Position numbers and translations under genes: made by a program. From Coffea arabica (Eukaryota; Streptophyta; Magnoliopsida; Gentianales; Rubiaceae): a stretch of DNA of 64,000 nucleotides. The stretch covers positions 8,062,501 through 8,126,500 of the forward strand of contig NC_092317.1 of the NCBI RefSeq assembly GCF_036785885.1. Direction: 5' to 3'. Below, piece by piece: positions 45,449 through 58,638 of the stretch. Position 1 is the stretch's first letter; every line of letters starts with the position of its first letter. The notes beneath the pieces were generated by a model. It saw only the letters and a program-made list of their open reading frames with translations. It had not been told where the DNA came from and ran no database searches.

Positions 45449-48400
45449 ATGGCCGAAAAGAAAATTTCCCCGAAAATTAAATCAGAAATTCTCGAAGAAA
45501 TCTCGCCGAAGCCTTCGACGGAGGCGGTGGTTTATGGGCAGACGGCTTCCGTAATTGATCTCAGTAGTAGTAGTAGTGATTCAGATTCCGATGACTTGCC
45601 GCTTTCAGATGATGACGTGGCGGGAGACAATTCGAGGCCGAAGAAGAAGAAGAAGGTGGACGGGTCGACTGCGAATGTGAAATTGCCGCTAGGGTTTCTT
45701 GATCCTTTACCAACTAAGGAAACGAGGTTGTCTTCATCATCACCGGCACCGTTGGCTGTGCATGTGCCGGGGGATGATGCTCTTTTAGCCTTGCCGGCGC
45801 CGAAGGGAAATGCGGCGGTGAGTTTGCAGTGTAATGCTAAGCAGTTTTGGAAGGCTGGAGACTATGAAGGAGCTCCTTCCGGTGATTGGGACTCATCTTT
45901 CGGTTAGTACTGTATTGTTGATTGGTTTTTCCTTTTACTATTTTCCTCATTTCTTTTCTTTTCGAAAAAGTTGTTCTCTTTTGCATTCATTGAGGCCCAC
46001 AAGTGTTTGACGGTTTATGTTTTCATTTTGGTTTTTGCACGGAAGATTAATTTCATCATGCATGAAATAGAGTGAGGTAAGTTAAATACAGATGGCACAT
46101 GCAAAGTTTGATTTGGATCAGATTTTGCAATTTGAGTTTGGGAAAATGGTAGTGCGGTTGTTGGAGCATAAGCTGAAATGTCTATCAGGAGCTGTAGTTC
46201 TACATATTGTTGTTGCATGTTTTCAATTGTGGCCTTTTGTTCCCTAAATTGGTTTTCTGTGACTTGAGTCTTGTTTGTGTCTTTTAAATATGTAATCAGG
46301 TTAACTAAATTTGAAAGGTATCTTTATAGTTCAAATGGTGTCGAAAGATGCTGTGTGCAATTGGCCATTCAGTTCTCGCTATTGATTACATTATGTTCTT
46401 CGTGCATATTGCTTGGATATGCATATTTTGTTTGCTTCTCCTTAGATCAGGTTAAGCATTTAGCTAGATTAAAGATCATTTTCCAGAGCTTTATGCATAA
46501 GTAATGCATCTTTGTGGGCATGTGTTTGTAAAATTTCAATTGCTATCTGATTAAACCGCCCAAGTTTTCTTCTTTTTTCTTAAATTAAGTTGATTTTGAA
46601 TATTGGAAAGAAAAAGTGTAACAGTAGGAGTTTGCCTTAGACCCCTACTTAGTCATGCTATTGCTGTCTGGTTCAGTGCCCTGTTTTCATTTCCTTTATG
46701 TTGATTCTGACAAAAATAGGGAAAAAAAAGGTGCAAAAAACTGTGGCATTGGGAGTTTTGCTTGGACCCTTCGTTAATGATAAATGTAATAAGAAAATTC
46801 GAGGAGGGGGGTTTCACATTTTTCTACATGCATTTTTATCTATTTTGTTTAGTTTTCAGTTTATGTGTGCAATGGTTGAAAATTTCCATCAAACTAATGT
46901 CGTGTCTCACATTAGTTAATGTGCTTCATATAGAGCAACTCATCTTATCTTACTGGACACCAAAGTGAATTGTATCTGTTGAATGTACCAAGTGACTGCT
47001 GCTTTGCAATCAATACTTGGTGTAAGGTGAAGTCTGCTTCAGTACTGATTTGTTCATTGTACCATCATTGTGACAAGTTTGCTTTGAGAAGCATGTTGGT
47101 GTTTACTAGCAGTAGAATTATGCTAATAGCGGATAGTGACATACTGAACTAAAACCTTGGTGTTATTGTGATTTACTAATGTTTGAACATTCTGGTACTA
47201 TGATGATACGAGAATGTGCATTAGTTCAAACACTATATGCATCTTTTCTTGTTTGAACTCTAATTTTTAGGTCACACTTGATTGAGCACATGCTAAACTA
47301 ATTCTTGTGCACAGGAGGGATGGATCACGTGAGGGTTCATCCCAGATTCCTGCATTCAAATGCCACAAGTCATAAGTGGGTCCTTGGAGGTAAGTCGTTA
47401 TGTTATTATAAGGAGTCTGGACAGGAGAACAAGAATAGTTTTGTATTTCTTGCCTTATTTCTTAATTGGTAAATATGTTTTGCAGCATTTGCAGAGCTCT
47501 TGGACAACTCACTTGATGAGGTATTTTTTCCCCACCACCACTTTCTTGTTTGTTAATCATGGATGCAGCATATAGTCTATCATGAAGACTGCTATGTTCT
47601 AATTGTTATTCAAATTTTTTTTATTCCTCTTTATTGTGTATTAGGTCTGCAATGGATCAACATATGTTAACATAGATATGATTGAAAACAAGAAAGATGG
47701 GAACAGAATGTTGCTGATTGAAGGTATTCACTCTGTTTCTAAGATTTTATTCGTAATGTCTCTTTATGGCATTGAAGCCATATTATCATGCAGCTTTTTC
47801 TTCTGTATTTCATGCAGCTAGAATTTTTAATCTAGTATACATTCTGTTCTTAAAACATGATAAAGCTAACTTGATTGAAATCCAATTGTGGCTAGTGGCA
47901 CATTCTTGATTTTTTATCCAGGGTAAAGAACTGGAGTAGGCCTGCTAGCCATGCCTCTAGTGGTCTTATTTAGAGTCCTGTACAAACTAACAAATTGTTT
48001 GCTTGCTTTCCTCCTTCTTATTTTATTGGACAGTAGTTGATGTCTGTATCCTAATTGCGTTTCTCCATCTGTTAGTGTTCGTAAAGGGGACACAATTTAT
48101 AAAGTTTTGGTTGTTGCCTCTTGACTTTGTATGAAAGCGTTGCTTTTTGAATAATTTCAATTTCCCCATTTTTCTCTTGTCCCTTTTCGATGCCTAATCT
48201 TTCTAAAAAGTTTGTTGGTGAAATAAAAATTTTGTTTCAATTGGCTGTAGATAATGGTGGGGGCATGAATCCTGATAAAATGCGTCAATGCATGTCACTT
48301 GGGTATTCGGCGAAGAGCAAAATAGCTGATACTATTGGGCAGTGTAAGTCCTACTTGAGATCTCTTTTGTTTCAAATTCTGGTTGGTTTATCACTTCAAC

Positions 48401-51400
48401 GTGTTTAGCTCTATTTGACCTTTTATCTTATCATCAGATGGAAATGGCTTTAAGACTAGTACAATGAGGCTTGGAGCTGATGTTATTGTTTTCTCACGGT
48501 CTCGTGGCAAAGAAGGAAATAGGTTCGTAGTCAATCTGTAATAAAATTTTCTATGATTTTTACCTGGTTATTAATGTTCATGGTCTGATTAAGTCTATAT
48601 CGGCCTCAATCTCATTTGGGCACTATCCAGTCAAATCTTTTCTCTACCATGAATTCTTGGTTTGGCTCACCGAATGTATGTTGGTGGCATGTATCAGGAT
48701 GTGGAGATGTAGTTTGAGATGTTGTTCAATTGCTTAAACTAACTCGACTGTTATCCTCTTAATTCTCTATTAATACCTTGGCTTTACGTTTCTGTCTTCA
48801 GGTCCACACAAAGCATTGGTTTATTGTCCTACACATTTTTGAGAGGCACAGGAAAGGAAGATATTGTAGTTCCCATGGTATGATGCTGTTCTTTTATGTG
48901 TTGTCTAAATAAGTGCTTATAATTCACATTTATCAAATGTTGACCATATGTGGAGTTTTATGCTGTTAGAGAGGAGAGTGGTTGACTTCCATGCACTTAA
49001 ATGTGTCACCAGTACTTTGGAATGTGTGCTTTTCAGTAGGACACATACGTGCAAATAAGGCTGCTGCAAGTACTGGACCTAGAACCTTTAGCTACCATGA
49101 TCTCCTATTTCATCACAACTTTACGTTGGCATTTAAATAACAGACAAAACAGATGGTATTTGTGCATTTCTATAAGTTGCTAAAATTCTTTCATTATGAC
49201 CTTTTCAAAAGCTTCAGTGTTTGAATGGTGATTTTAATTTTAGTACTGAAAAATGAGAACCTTATTCCTATGAGTAGGGAAAATAGAAGAAGCAAATTTT
49301 ATTTGCTTTTTTTTGCTGTGAAAATTTAAGAAACAAAAGAACAGGGAATACTTCGATTATCTCCACACCATTTATTCTACTTGTTTACCTGTGGAAAATA
49401 TTCCAGTTACTTGTGATACAACAATATTAATTGTCCTGACCAAGCTTGAAAGCTGAATCCTTATTCATTGATCCTGAATCTGCATGCATTCAGTCCAGTT
49501 TTGCCCTTAGCATGTTTATTGTTGAAATGTCAGGAAATTGGACACTCTGATTTGGATGACTGAAGTCCGTGCCATGTTTAGTTTGGGTTTTTTTTTCCTT
49601 ATAATCTTTTGGTCTTTGCTGAGGATCTCTTCTTTGTGGGAAAATTATGAGGTCTGAAAAATAGAGATGAGGCAGTTATTTACCTCTTAGTAGTTCCAAA
49701 TGAAAGATAATGTGTGTTTTTTTAAATAATTATTTTACATTTTTAATGTTATTCCTGTGTCTATAGTTGGCTCAGGTTGGTGTGCTCTAGTTTGCTGCAT
49801 TAGGCATTTCAATTCAACTTTCTTGTTGGAATGAGCCACTTAAGAAACCTCCTCCTAGATATTTTCATGTGCATTTCTTGTGATGATTAATCTCGACTGT
49901 TTGTAGGAGTTCCTTTTCTTTGTTCATGCTCTCATGGTGATAGTTGTTTCATTGCATGATATCAAAAGCTTGATTATGAAAGAAGAGGCCAAGCGTGGGA
50001 CAAGATAATAAGATCATCTGCTGCTGATTGGAGTAGGAATGTAGATACTATAGTGAAGTGGTCTCCTTTTTCAAGTGAAGCAGATCTTCTTCAACAGGTG
50101 ATTTTCCTTGCTTATCCTTCTAAATGTTTTGGCTATCATGGAGAAAATTTTTTCCATTCAAGTTTTGTCAAAAAATTAGGATTTAACTAGCAGGAATATA
50201 CGGCAGTAACATTGGAGTTCCTCAAGGAATTAATTTAATTACTTTGTCCTCTATTACTTTTGGAATTTACTTTCTTGATTGATCTGCTCTAGGAGAACTT
50301 CAGGTAGACTATAACTTGTTATTAAGGAGGATAATAAGAATTTGATGCTACGAGATGTTAATGTAGCTTCTTTTGAATAAGGTTCGGTCTTTGGCCAATA
50401 CTGGATTTACCATGTTACAAGACAGTCCATGAAAGAATAATTTTTTCCTATATAAATATACTTGGGAATTAAAAGCTTGTCTTTGATCTTGGACAATAAT
50501 TGAACATTTGATAGAATGTGCTCTAAGTATACTTTTTATGTTAAAAGGGGAAAAAAATCATTGAACATGAAATGATCTCAGGAAGCTCTTAAAAATCACT
50601 GAATTCTGCAAAAGCATCTGGTCATGAAAGTACAATAGGAGATCTACAGATCACCTGAAGAGAAATCCCAAAAATTAAAAGATGTTATATTTCTGAGTGG
50701 CAGTGATGGTATTAAGGACAAGCACAAGTTTGAAGAGTAACATTATGTTGGTTAATATTTCAGTATTTAACTAGAAAGGTGATCGTCAGACACATTAGGT
50801 ACTCTTTTAAGTGTAAAGCTCAAAGAAAAAACTTATATCTGTCACCTCTACATAAACTTTTGTATTGCACTATCCAAAGATGAAACTGAATCATTTCTCA
50901 TGGGCAGTATTCTTTCTCTGAGGCTGGAAATTAAGATTCTTTGTAGTATTCTTTTTATATCCAGGGAAGATTGGTTTGAATTGATATTAGCTCTTTCTTT
51001 GTGCTTTCTTCGATTCTTTTTCCCCTCTTATCAGTAAATGGACTCCAATGTGTTTTCCTTTTTGACCTTCAATTTTGTAGTTTAATTGGATGAAAGATCA
51101 TGGCACTCGAATATTCATATACAATCTTTGGGAGGATGACCAAGGACTTTTAGAACTTGACTTCGATGCTGATCCCCACGTATGCCCTTTACATCTTTGT
51201 CCTTGAGTTTTTTTCCCCTTTTTCTAGAAGGCCTGATTATTGAATATGTTATTTTGTTGAAGTGTTGCTGGTTAATCTATTTTTTCATTATAACGTAGGA
51301 TATTCAAATTAGAGGCGTTAACAGGGATGAGAAGAATATACAAATGGCTCAACAGCATCCCAACTCCAGGCACTTCTTGACCTATCGACATTCATTAAGG

Positions 51401-54400
51401 GTAATTTTGGGATTCTACTAATCATTCTTTTACTAATATTTTTGTGTGCTGAGACACAGGTTATCTGGGTTCTTATTTTCTTTTTAAGTCAGCAGTGATG
51501 TAGTCATAGTTGTTGCTATTCCATTTTTGCGTCTCAATGGCTTTGCCCTTCTGCTAATTTTGGTGTTTTAATTTCACATTTACTTTTGCCATATTTGCAA
51601 TTCAGAGGCCTACTCTTTGTATTTATATGGAGTGTCCTAAAATTGGATGTAACTAATTAGTTATTTTCCTTCGTGCCTTCTTTAATGGATCCTTTCAGTG
51701 ATTGAGACTTGCTTTTAGTTTGTATCTGATTGTTTGGTTGAAACATGTACTGGTACAATATCCTTGGGGAGCCCCCTGTCAAATTACTACTACATCTTGT
51801 TTTGTAATTAGCATTGCATCTTAGTTGGGTTAGTAAGAGAACTAATCTTGGATGGAGAATCTGTATTTTCCTTTATTTCTTGATCCTTTGCTTTGGGTTT
51901 AACTGTGAAACTTGAAGCTGTAGAAAGCCTGAGTTGTTTTGGAGGTTGTGTTTCCAATACCCATTCCTATTGCCAGGATAAGCTGATCTTTTGTAAACTT
52001 TAGCTAAGCAAGCTGTCTGTCGGTGATAGGGCAATATCAACCATACTATGGTATGTCTTATGGTGTCTAATAAGGATCTGCAAATTTGAATGATCTCATC
52101 CATGGTATTATAGCTTTATCTGACGTAGATAAAGATAGTCATTTAGCATGACTAGAAGAGTCACTTGGATAGAGAACTTTCATGCTGGCTTTGTGCTGCA
52201 TTTCAATGACCAAACTGAGCTAGTAAAACTGGCAAAGATTATTTTGCGCTGGATATTTAGTTGGTTGATTCTTGTATCTGGAAAGAATGGTGAAATGCAA
52301 TGTCTTGCCCGCCGACGTAATGGAACCACTATAAAAGTTATAATGATGTTTTTATGCTTCATAATGCTGTTTGAGATGTGGAAATGCTGCTTTGCTTGTA
52401 GTAGTATTCTCTAGAGCGCTTTCTTGTCTTCTTGTACTAGAATTCCGTACTTCCTAATCTGATCATTTATCTTTATTGCTTCTTTAAATTCCAGAGTTAT
52501 GCATCAATACTCTATCTTAGGATTCCACCTGGTTTCCGGATTATTCTCCGTGGCAAAGATGTTGAGCATCACAACATAGTGAATGATATGATGATGACCA
52601 AGGAGGTTACTTATCGCCCACAGGCTGGTGTAGATGGGATCCCAAGAGATGTCAATGTAATGTTCATCAATGAATGAATGAACTTTTTTATTTTGTTTTT
52701 ACTTTTTTAATGTCTGGTTTAGGATTCCACTTATTTTCCTGTTTGATTATTAGATGGTTGCCATTGTCAATATTGGATTTGTGAAGGATGCCAATGCTCA
52801 CATTGATGTTCAAGGATTCAATGTTTATCACAAAAATAGACTTATCAAGGTATATTGCTCATGTTAATAATTTAATATTGACAAGCTTGACTGAGTTCTA
52901 TTGTGCTTGAATTTTTGTAAATTGGATTTTGTCATCTTAATTCTACATGCTTTCTGTTGGGCACTAGAATTTCTTTTATGTATTTGTTGAATTATTTAAG
53001 CTGGTTGTTCATCTTGTAGTCTCGGATAATTTTCAACTGCAGTCACATATACGATATATTGGACTCCTTTAATTAATATGCTACATGGAATGATTTATTT
53101 TAACTTGCTGTGTTGAGCATGAGTGTTATCTGACCTTAGATATTGTACTCATGTGTTACTGGATCTGCTATTTGAAACTCGTATATCTGGCATAGCCATT
53201 TTGGAGAGTTTGGCATCCTCCTGGAAGTGATGGCCGTGGAGTCATAGGTATGAAGCTGAGCCTCTGAGAGTTAAGTACTCTTGTCTTTTATTTTGCTTTT
53301 TAATTTGTTTTGTTCATACAGGGGTCTTGGAAGCAAATTTTGTTGAACCAGCTCATGATAAGCAGGGGTTTGAGCGTACGACAGTTCTTTCAAGGCTTGA
53401 AAAGAAATTAGTAGAAATGCAAAAGCACTACTGGTTTGTTCTCGTGGATTATGTTCTTCTAGTCCCTACATTCCTTGCTTACCCCTTCTTGGACTCTGAA
53501 ACTCTCTAGTCTTTCAGGACTAGCAACTGTCACAAGATTGGCTATGCTCCGCGACGTAGTAAAAAATCAGCTAATGAGGAAGGTAAGCTTGATGGCCCAT
53601 GTGCTGATTTCTTTGGTTTCTTCACAGTTTGGGCAACATGCAGTTTGTCAGTAGTATATAATGAATGGGGAATTATATGAACGAGGGGAGGGCAGGGAAG
53701 GTAGGGGTTAGTGGGTAAAGAGGAAGAGTAACGCGCATTTTTAGGTTAATTTGACGTGTTTCTAGTTGTAACTGTCTCTGTTTTTTTGAATTCTTGGTCA
53801 CTTAAGGCCTTCTAGCTAGATTTTTCTGACATTTTGTTATTTCTTCAGACAATTCTCCTGACTCTTCTCTAAAATATAAATCGGCAAAGAATGCTGAGAT
53901 GAATGATAAGGCACCTGATTCAGGAAAGAGATCCTTGCGCTCTAACTCAGTGGACGTTAGTCAAAATGGGCATACAGAACAGGGGAATAATAGAAGTAGA
54001 ACACCTGGAAAAAGATTGAGTTATTCTGAACGATCATCACCTGCTGCTGAGGATGTTAGTGATGATGATGGTCCAACTAATGTCCACAAGAGTCAAAGAA
54101 ATGATTTTTCTCAAAAATCATCATCTACCAGGAAATTACATGGGAAACACAGCTCTCAAACCTGTTCAAGGTCAAGGTCTGCGATAGCTGGGCACAATTT
54201 CTCTAAAGGTGGAAAACCTGTTGGAATTACAACAGAGTTGGACTCTGAGGTATTCTCTCTGAGTAATCTCCTCTTTATATAGAGATAGCTTTAAAAAGAA
54301 GTCTCCTACCTCGCCTTGTATGACTCTGAAGTCCATTCATTTAAAGTTCTACCAATGTCAATTTAATGTGAGAACTTGTTCATTACCTGAGGCACATCCT

Positions 54401-57400
54401 TATGTTGAAAATAGTAGCTGTACTTAATGAACAAAGAACAGAAATAGGGAAAAAGAAAGATGATGTATTTTGCATAAGTGGAGTTTTGAGATGCTATTGG
54501 TCATGATCCTAGATGCACTGGTGGCTTGTAAAGCACTATTTTCTTGCCCTTTTCCTTCTATTGTTTTTACAACAGGGAAGGGTCTCTAAATCACTTGTTT
54601 GCTACATGTGAGTTAATGATGCACCAGGAAGTTGTGGAATGAATTTATTTTTGTGTTAACTAAGCAGCAGTCTTAGTGATTTTATCTGTTGTTGAACATT
54701 AATACTTAAGGAAATGCCACAAGAATGTAAGAGAGTCGTTGAATGATAAGTTACGAATTTGGACTGTGGATTGCTGTACTCTTTTGATCCCGATGAACTA
54801 ACTGAAATACATTATAAAGTTTGATGAGGAAGTCTGTGATCTCTTGTTTGTTTTAAGTTGACATTGCTTTTGATGAAAAATCTCTGTTGCTCCTAAAGGC
54901 ATTGTACCACATTATGGATATTTTTTTTCCTTTACCTGTTTCAAAGATTTGGGCAAGAAATGTCCCAATGCATGATTCATATGTGGAGATATTTCTGAAA
55001 ATTATAGGTTAGTAATATTTTATTAGAGATCGTCTTTGAGGTAATATTTTGTTATACATTGAGTTTGTTTGGACACACAAAATTTGCAAGATTTATTTCA
55101 GATTTTGTTTTGCTTGCATCATACACACAATTCCCAATCACCTTTTTATCTCACATACATCACATCACAAAAAGTACTACAGTAACTGGATCAAATAAAT
55201 CATCCAAATAAATTCTTATCCAAACAAACTCATTATCTTTTAAGATTGGGCAGTATCATCTTTTATCCATTATACAAGAGTTCTATGTGTTCTGTACTCA
55301 TTTACACACATTGCTGCAAAAACTTAAATGCTTACGTGGTGTTATATTTGTCAATTTGGGGAAGATTGGTGTTCACAAGCAGGCAGTTTCTGATTCATAT
55401 TTCTCGTGCCTGAAGTTTTACTTGCTGTATTAACTGCATGCAGTTTTAAAATCAGTTACTTATGGTGGAGGTGGGATGCTGAGTAAATGAAGCCATTGGT
55501 TAAAGCAAACAAATTTTTTGAACATTTGTCTCTTTATCTTTTTTCCTTAAAAACCAGTTGCTGGTTTGCATTTTGTGGGCTCCTGTAAATTTGGTTTTTT
55601 CTCTTGCTCTATATCTACCACTCAGGAAAGGGAGGGAAAAGAGAGAAGGAAATGGAATACCATGAACTACTGCATAATGCAATAGATCTTGCTTTCTGGT
55701 GGCACCTGATAAGAAAAAATGTTTAATAGTCTCTTCAGGGTGTTTTTTACTGTGTCACTATTCCTGTAACAGTGGCTTAACAAGCTACAATAGCAGTTTA
55801 TTCTGGTATAGTGTAACTGCTTATGGTAGCTTGTTTCCAATGACTGGCTCTGATAAACTTCTGCATTAATGTTAATTGCCGGCTTGTTTGACTGGCAGAG
55901 TGAGGATGTTGGAAATGGATCCTCAGAGGTATTGGATCAGTTGAAAGAAGAAAATCATGTTTTGAAAGAAAGGTAGTCCTTCTATTCGAGTTTGTTTGGA
56001 CACACAAAATTTGCAAGATTTATTTCAGATTTTGTTTTGCTTGCATCATACACACAATTCCCAATCACCTTTTTATCTCACATACATCACATCACAAAAA
56101 GTGCTACAGTAACTGGATCAAATAAATCATCCAAATAAATTCTTATCCAAACAAACTCAATTTGCCAGGGTTGAGAACTTAAATTTCTGACTGGTTTTTT
56201 TGTTAATTGTGCAGAATTGAAAGAAAAGAGGAAGAGATCTTAGGGGATCTACTAAAAGATTTAGATGAAGAAAAGAAGAGATGCAAGTCATTAGAAGCAC
56301 AGGTAATTGTTTGTCTCATTCCTGTTTGTAGCGCTAAAAGTTGAAAGAGTTTTTTCATCAGTCCTGAAGATGTTCTATGGAGTTTAGATGTGTAAAGCGA
56401 TTAAAAAATGGAATTCACATGTTGGGAGGCTGTATAATTTGTGTGGTGACTTTAGCAGCACAATATGTCCATTGCCGGATCTTAGGTTTTATTGCTGAAT
56501 ATTATCCACATATACTGTCAGCACTCAGTTTACTTTTTAGATGATTTATGGTAGATCTACATTATCATGCAATAAATCCTCCTAAATCTAAAATGTGAAT
56601 GTGTCAAAGTTCTACAAGTCACATGTTTAATACATTGGCACTAATATATTAACTATATTTTCATTTGTTTTGGTCTCATGCCTGAACATGTTAATGTTTA
56701 AAACGCTCTGTTATATATTCTCTCTCACCTTTTTCTGCCACTGCTTGACAACTATTTGGTAGTTAAATAGTGTATTTTTTTTGTGCCCTCTACCTTTAGT
56801 TCTTAATGCTCTGTTACAATTGCAAGAGGTTTCAAAAAAGGGTGCGCTAACAAAGCAGAAACAACTTGTAAAGCGTTGTATATGTTGGATATGACAGATG
56901 AGTCTTTTAGTCTCTCGGTTGCTTGTTGCATCCTGCCTACTGCTAATCCAGTTCCTTTGCCACGTGTCACAGTTGGAGGGAGCAAAAGAAGAAATTCAAG
57001 AACTAAGGAAGGAACAAGAGAGTTTGATAGATATTTTCTCTGAGGAGAGGCAGCGTCGTGAAATTGAGGAGGAAAATTTGAGAAAGAAGTTGAAGGTTAA
57101 TTTTCTCTTTTAATATGAAGATACGTCATCGTTTTATCTCATCTCTTGACCAATGAGGCTGAACTTCTTTGTCATTTGTGGGGTGCTGGGGGGGTTTTTT
57201 ATTTTATTCTTGTGGCCTCATAAAAGAAACAACTCTAAAATTAATCAGCATAAAGTGTGGATTTGGGATTCACTGTTTGGCATTATTGGATAGAAAGAAA
57301 ACAAAGGAATAAGATAGAAGTAATTGGATATCTAGTGGATAACATAATACCATCCAGGAGATGACAATTCTCTTTTCTCTACAGGATGCATCAAATACCA

Positions 57401-57474
57401 TCCAAGATTTGCTTGACAAGGTGAGACTACTGGAGAAAACAAGGTCCATTTCAAATGGCAAACGGGAGCGTTGA
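45449..57474 (+). CDS. MORC: MORC family GHKL ATPase (plant MICRORCHIDIA protein)
   Basis: Twenty exons: 45449-45902, 47315-47389, 47486-47520, 47645-47723, 48251-48343, 48438-48522, 48802-48877, 49969-50097, 51081-51179, 51299-51400, 52495-52656, 52754-52849, 53196-53247, 53322-53433, 53518-53582, 53849-54249, 55899-55972, 56215-56302, 56973-57095 and 57385-57474. All are GT-AG with consistent phases, giving 829 residues. The GHKL ATPase motifs are intact: ELLDNSLDE (about 180-188) for Mg/ATP binding, DNGGGM (215-220) and GQYGNGFK (244-251). An S5-like fold follows, then a Ser/Lys-rich linker (exon 16) and a C-terminal coiled coil (about 705-829). Near the N-terminus VIDLSSSSSDSD (35-46) looks like a SUMO-interacting motif and RPKKKKKV (63-70) like a nuclear signal. 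Plant MORCs compact chromatin and aid RNA-directed DNA methylation silencing and disease resistance. Length and tail favour the MORC4/MORC7 branch, but this is unproven. Confidence 0.94.
55061..55231 (+). mobile_element. 171-bp MITE in MORC intron 16 (copy A)
   Basis: Perfect 12-bp end repeats GAGTTTGTTTGG and CCAAACAAACTC, with ATT on both sides as a 3-bp duplication. The centre carries CTCACATACATCACATCAC and CTACAGTAACTGG, as in the other TGTTTGGA elements. It differs from copy B at one base. Confidence 0.88.
55988..56158 (+). mobile_element. 171-bp MITE in MORC intron 17 (copy B)
   Basis: Same length, orientation and sequence as copy A apart from G for A in the AAGTGCTACAG segment. It starts 15 bases after the exon 17 donor. 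Immediate flanks (ATTC and AATT) do not form an exact duplication. Confidence 0.88.
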
Positions 57475-58279
57475 TTTGGATTAGTGATTCTTATGGATGC
57501 TGTAAAGATGCATTTGTAATTAGTGTATCTGTACTTAAACATTTTGTGTTTCTACCTCTATTAGTATATCTATCGTGTATCGTGATTCTGAGGGCTGCTA
57601 TAGTTCAAAAAAACCACCTCCTTAAATCTCTCCTTTTGGGACCGGAAAAGAAAAAAAAAAAAACGAGAGACGGAGGAGGTCTTTTCTTTAAATGGAAAAA
57701 GGCTAAGTTGTCGTCATCAATTTTTACCCCCGATCCCCTTTTACCTGATAGATTTCGTTCATATGAAGAAATAACCAAACATCATGATGCGTGTGCGTCG
57801 TAGTTGAAAATTATATATGCACAAGGTTATCTGGTCTATGTAAGAAGGTACAAACTCTTGAGAAGATGTTGATTAGGCATCATGATCAGAGGCATCTGAA
57901 TTCTTGGATATTTTTTTTATCTTTAGCTGGTAATGTGAATGTGAGGAATTGGAGAATAATAATGTAGAGTAATTCTACACTGAGTCCTGGACAATGTATT
58001 GAATATTGACATGAAGCGCGGTTGAAGAGGCTCACAGGACCTCTGAGTCTCGGTATGGTTTACTTAGCCTCTTGATGGAGTCCAAGTATGAAATTTGGAA
58101 GTTGAGGTAGGCTATGATGGTAGTCATTGCACATGGTACGTGTCAATGCGACACTTGAAATAAAAGTAACGGTAAAATCAACAATAGACGAGTACAGTAT
58201 TATGAAAACTTTGAGCGAAAGACCTCTCTTGCGGTAGAATTGATATGCTCATGTACTGTCCGCTCAAAAGACTAGAGGC
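57475..58279. other. MORC 3' UTR and intergenic DNA
   Basis: The first few hundred bases are the probable 3' UTR. A 110-codon open frame at 57471-57803 overlaps it without recognisable domains and is not called. Confidence 0.4.
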
Positions 58280-58377
58280 CTTGTTTGGACATCGTTGTTT
58301 TGTGCAGAAAATTTTTTACATTTTTTATAAACAAATTTCTCAATTATTTTTTTATTTTACATACATTAAATTATTAT

Positions 58378-58411
<34 letters not shown>

Positions 58412-58435
58412 ATAAAAATAACAATTCAAACCGAA
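58280..58435. mobile_element. decayed TGTTTGGA-family MITE with (AT)n expansion
   Basis: Starts CTTGTTTGGACATCG and ends ATTCAAACCGAA. An AT dinucleotide run of about 30 bases (58379-58409) occupies the position of the usual centre. Confidence 0.5.
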
Positions 58436-58638
58436 TCTTAGACCATTGTACGGAAATTTGCAAGTGGTGGATCTTTATATATTCTACCTTGCCCCAAATT
58501 TTCACTCCCTCACCTACAGCGTTTTTTTCAAAGTGCAACTCGTTAATACATGGTTTATAGCTATTATGCCTCAAGGAACTCAGAGGCTTGCAGGCTCGTA
58601 GTTCATGATGACAAGAATCCTACATGCATAGATATGCA

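Noticed and set aside
52148..52414. 88-codon frame
   Set aside because: Lies within MORC intron 10, whose flanking exons join in phase.
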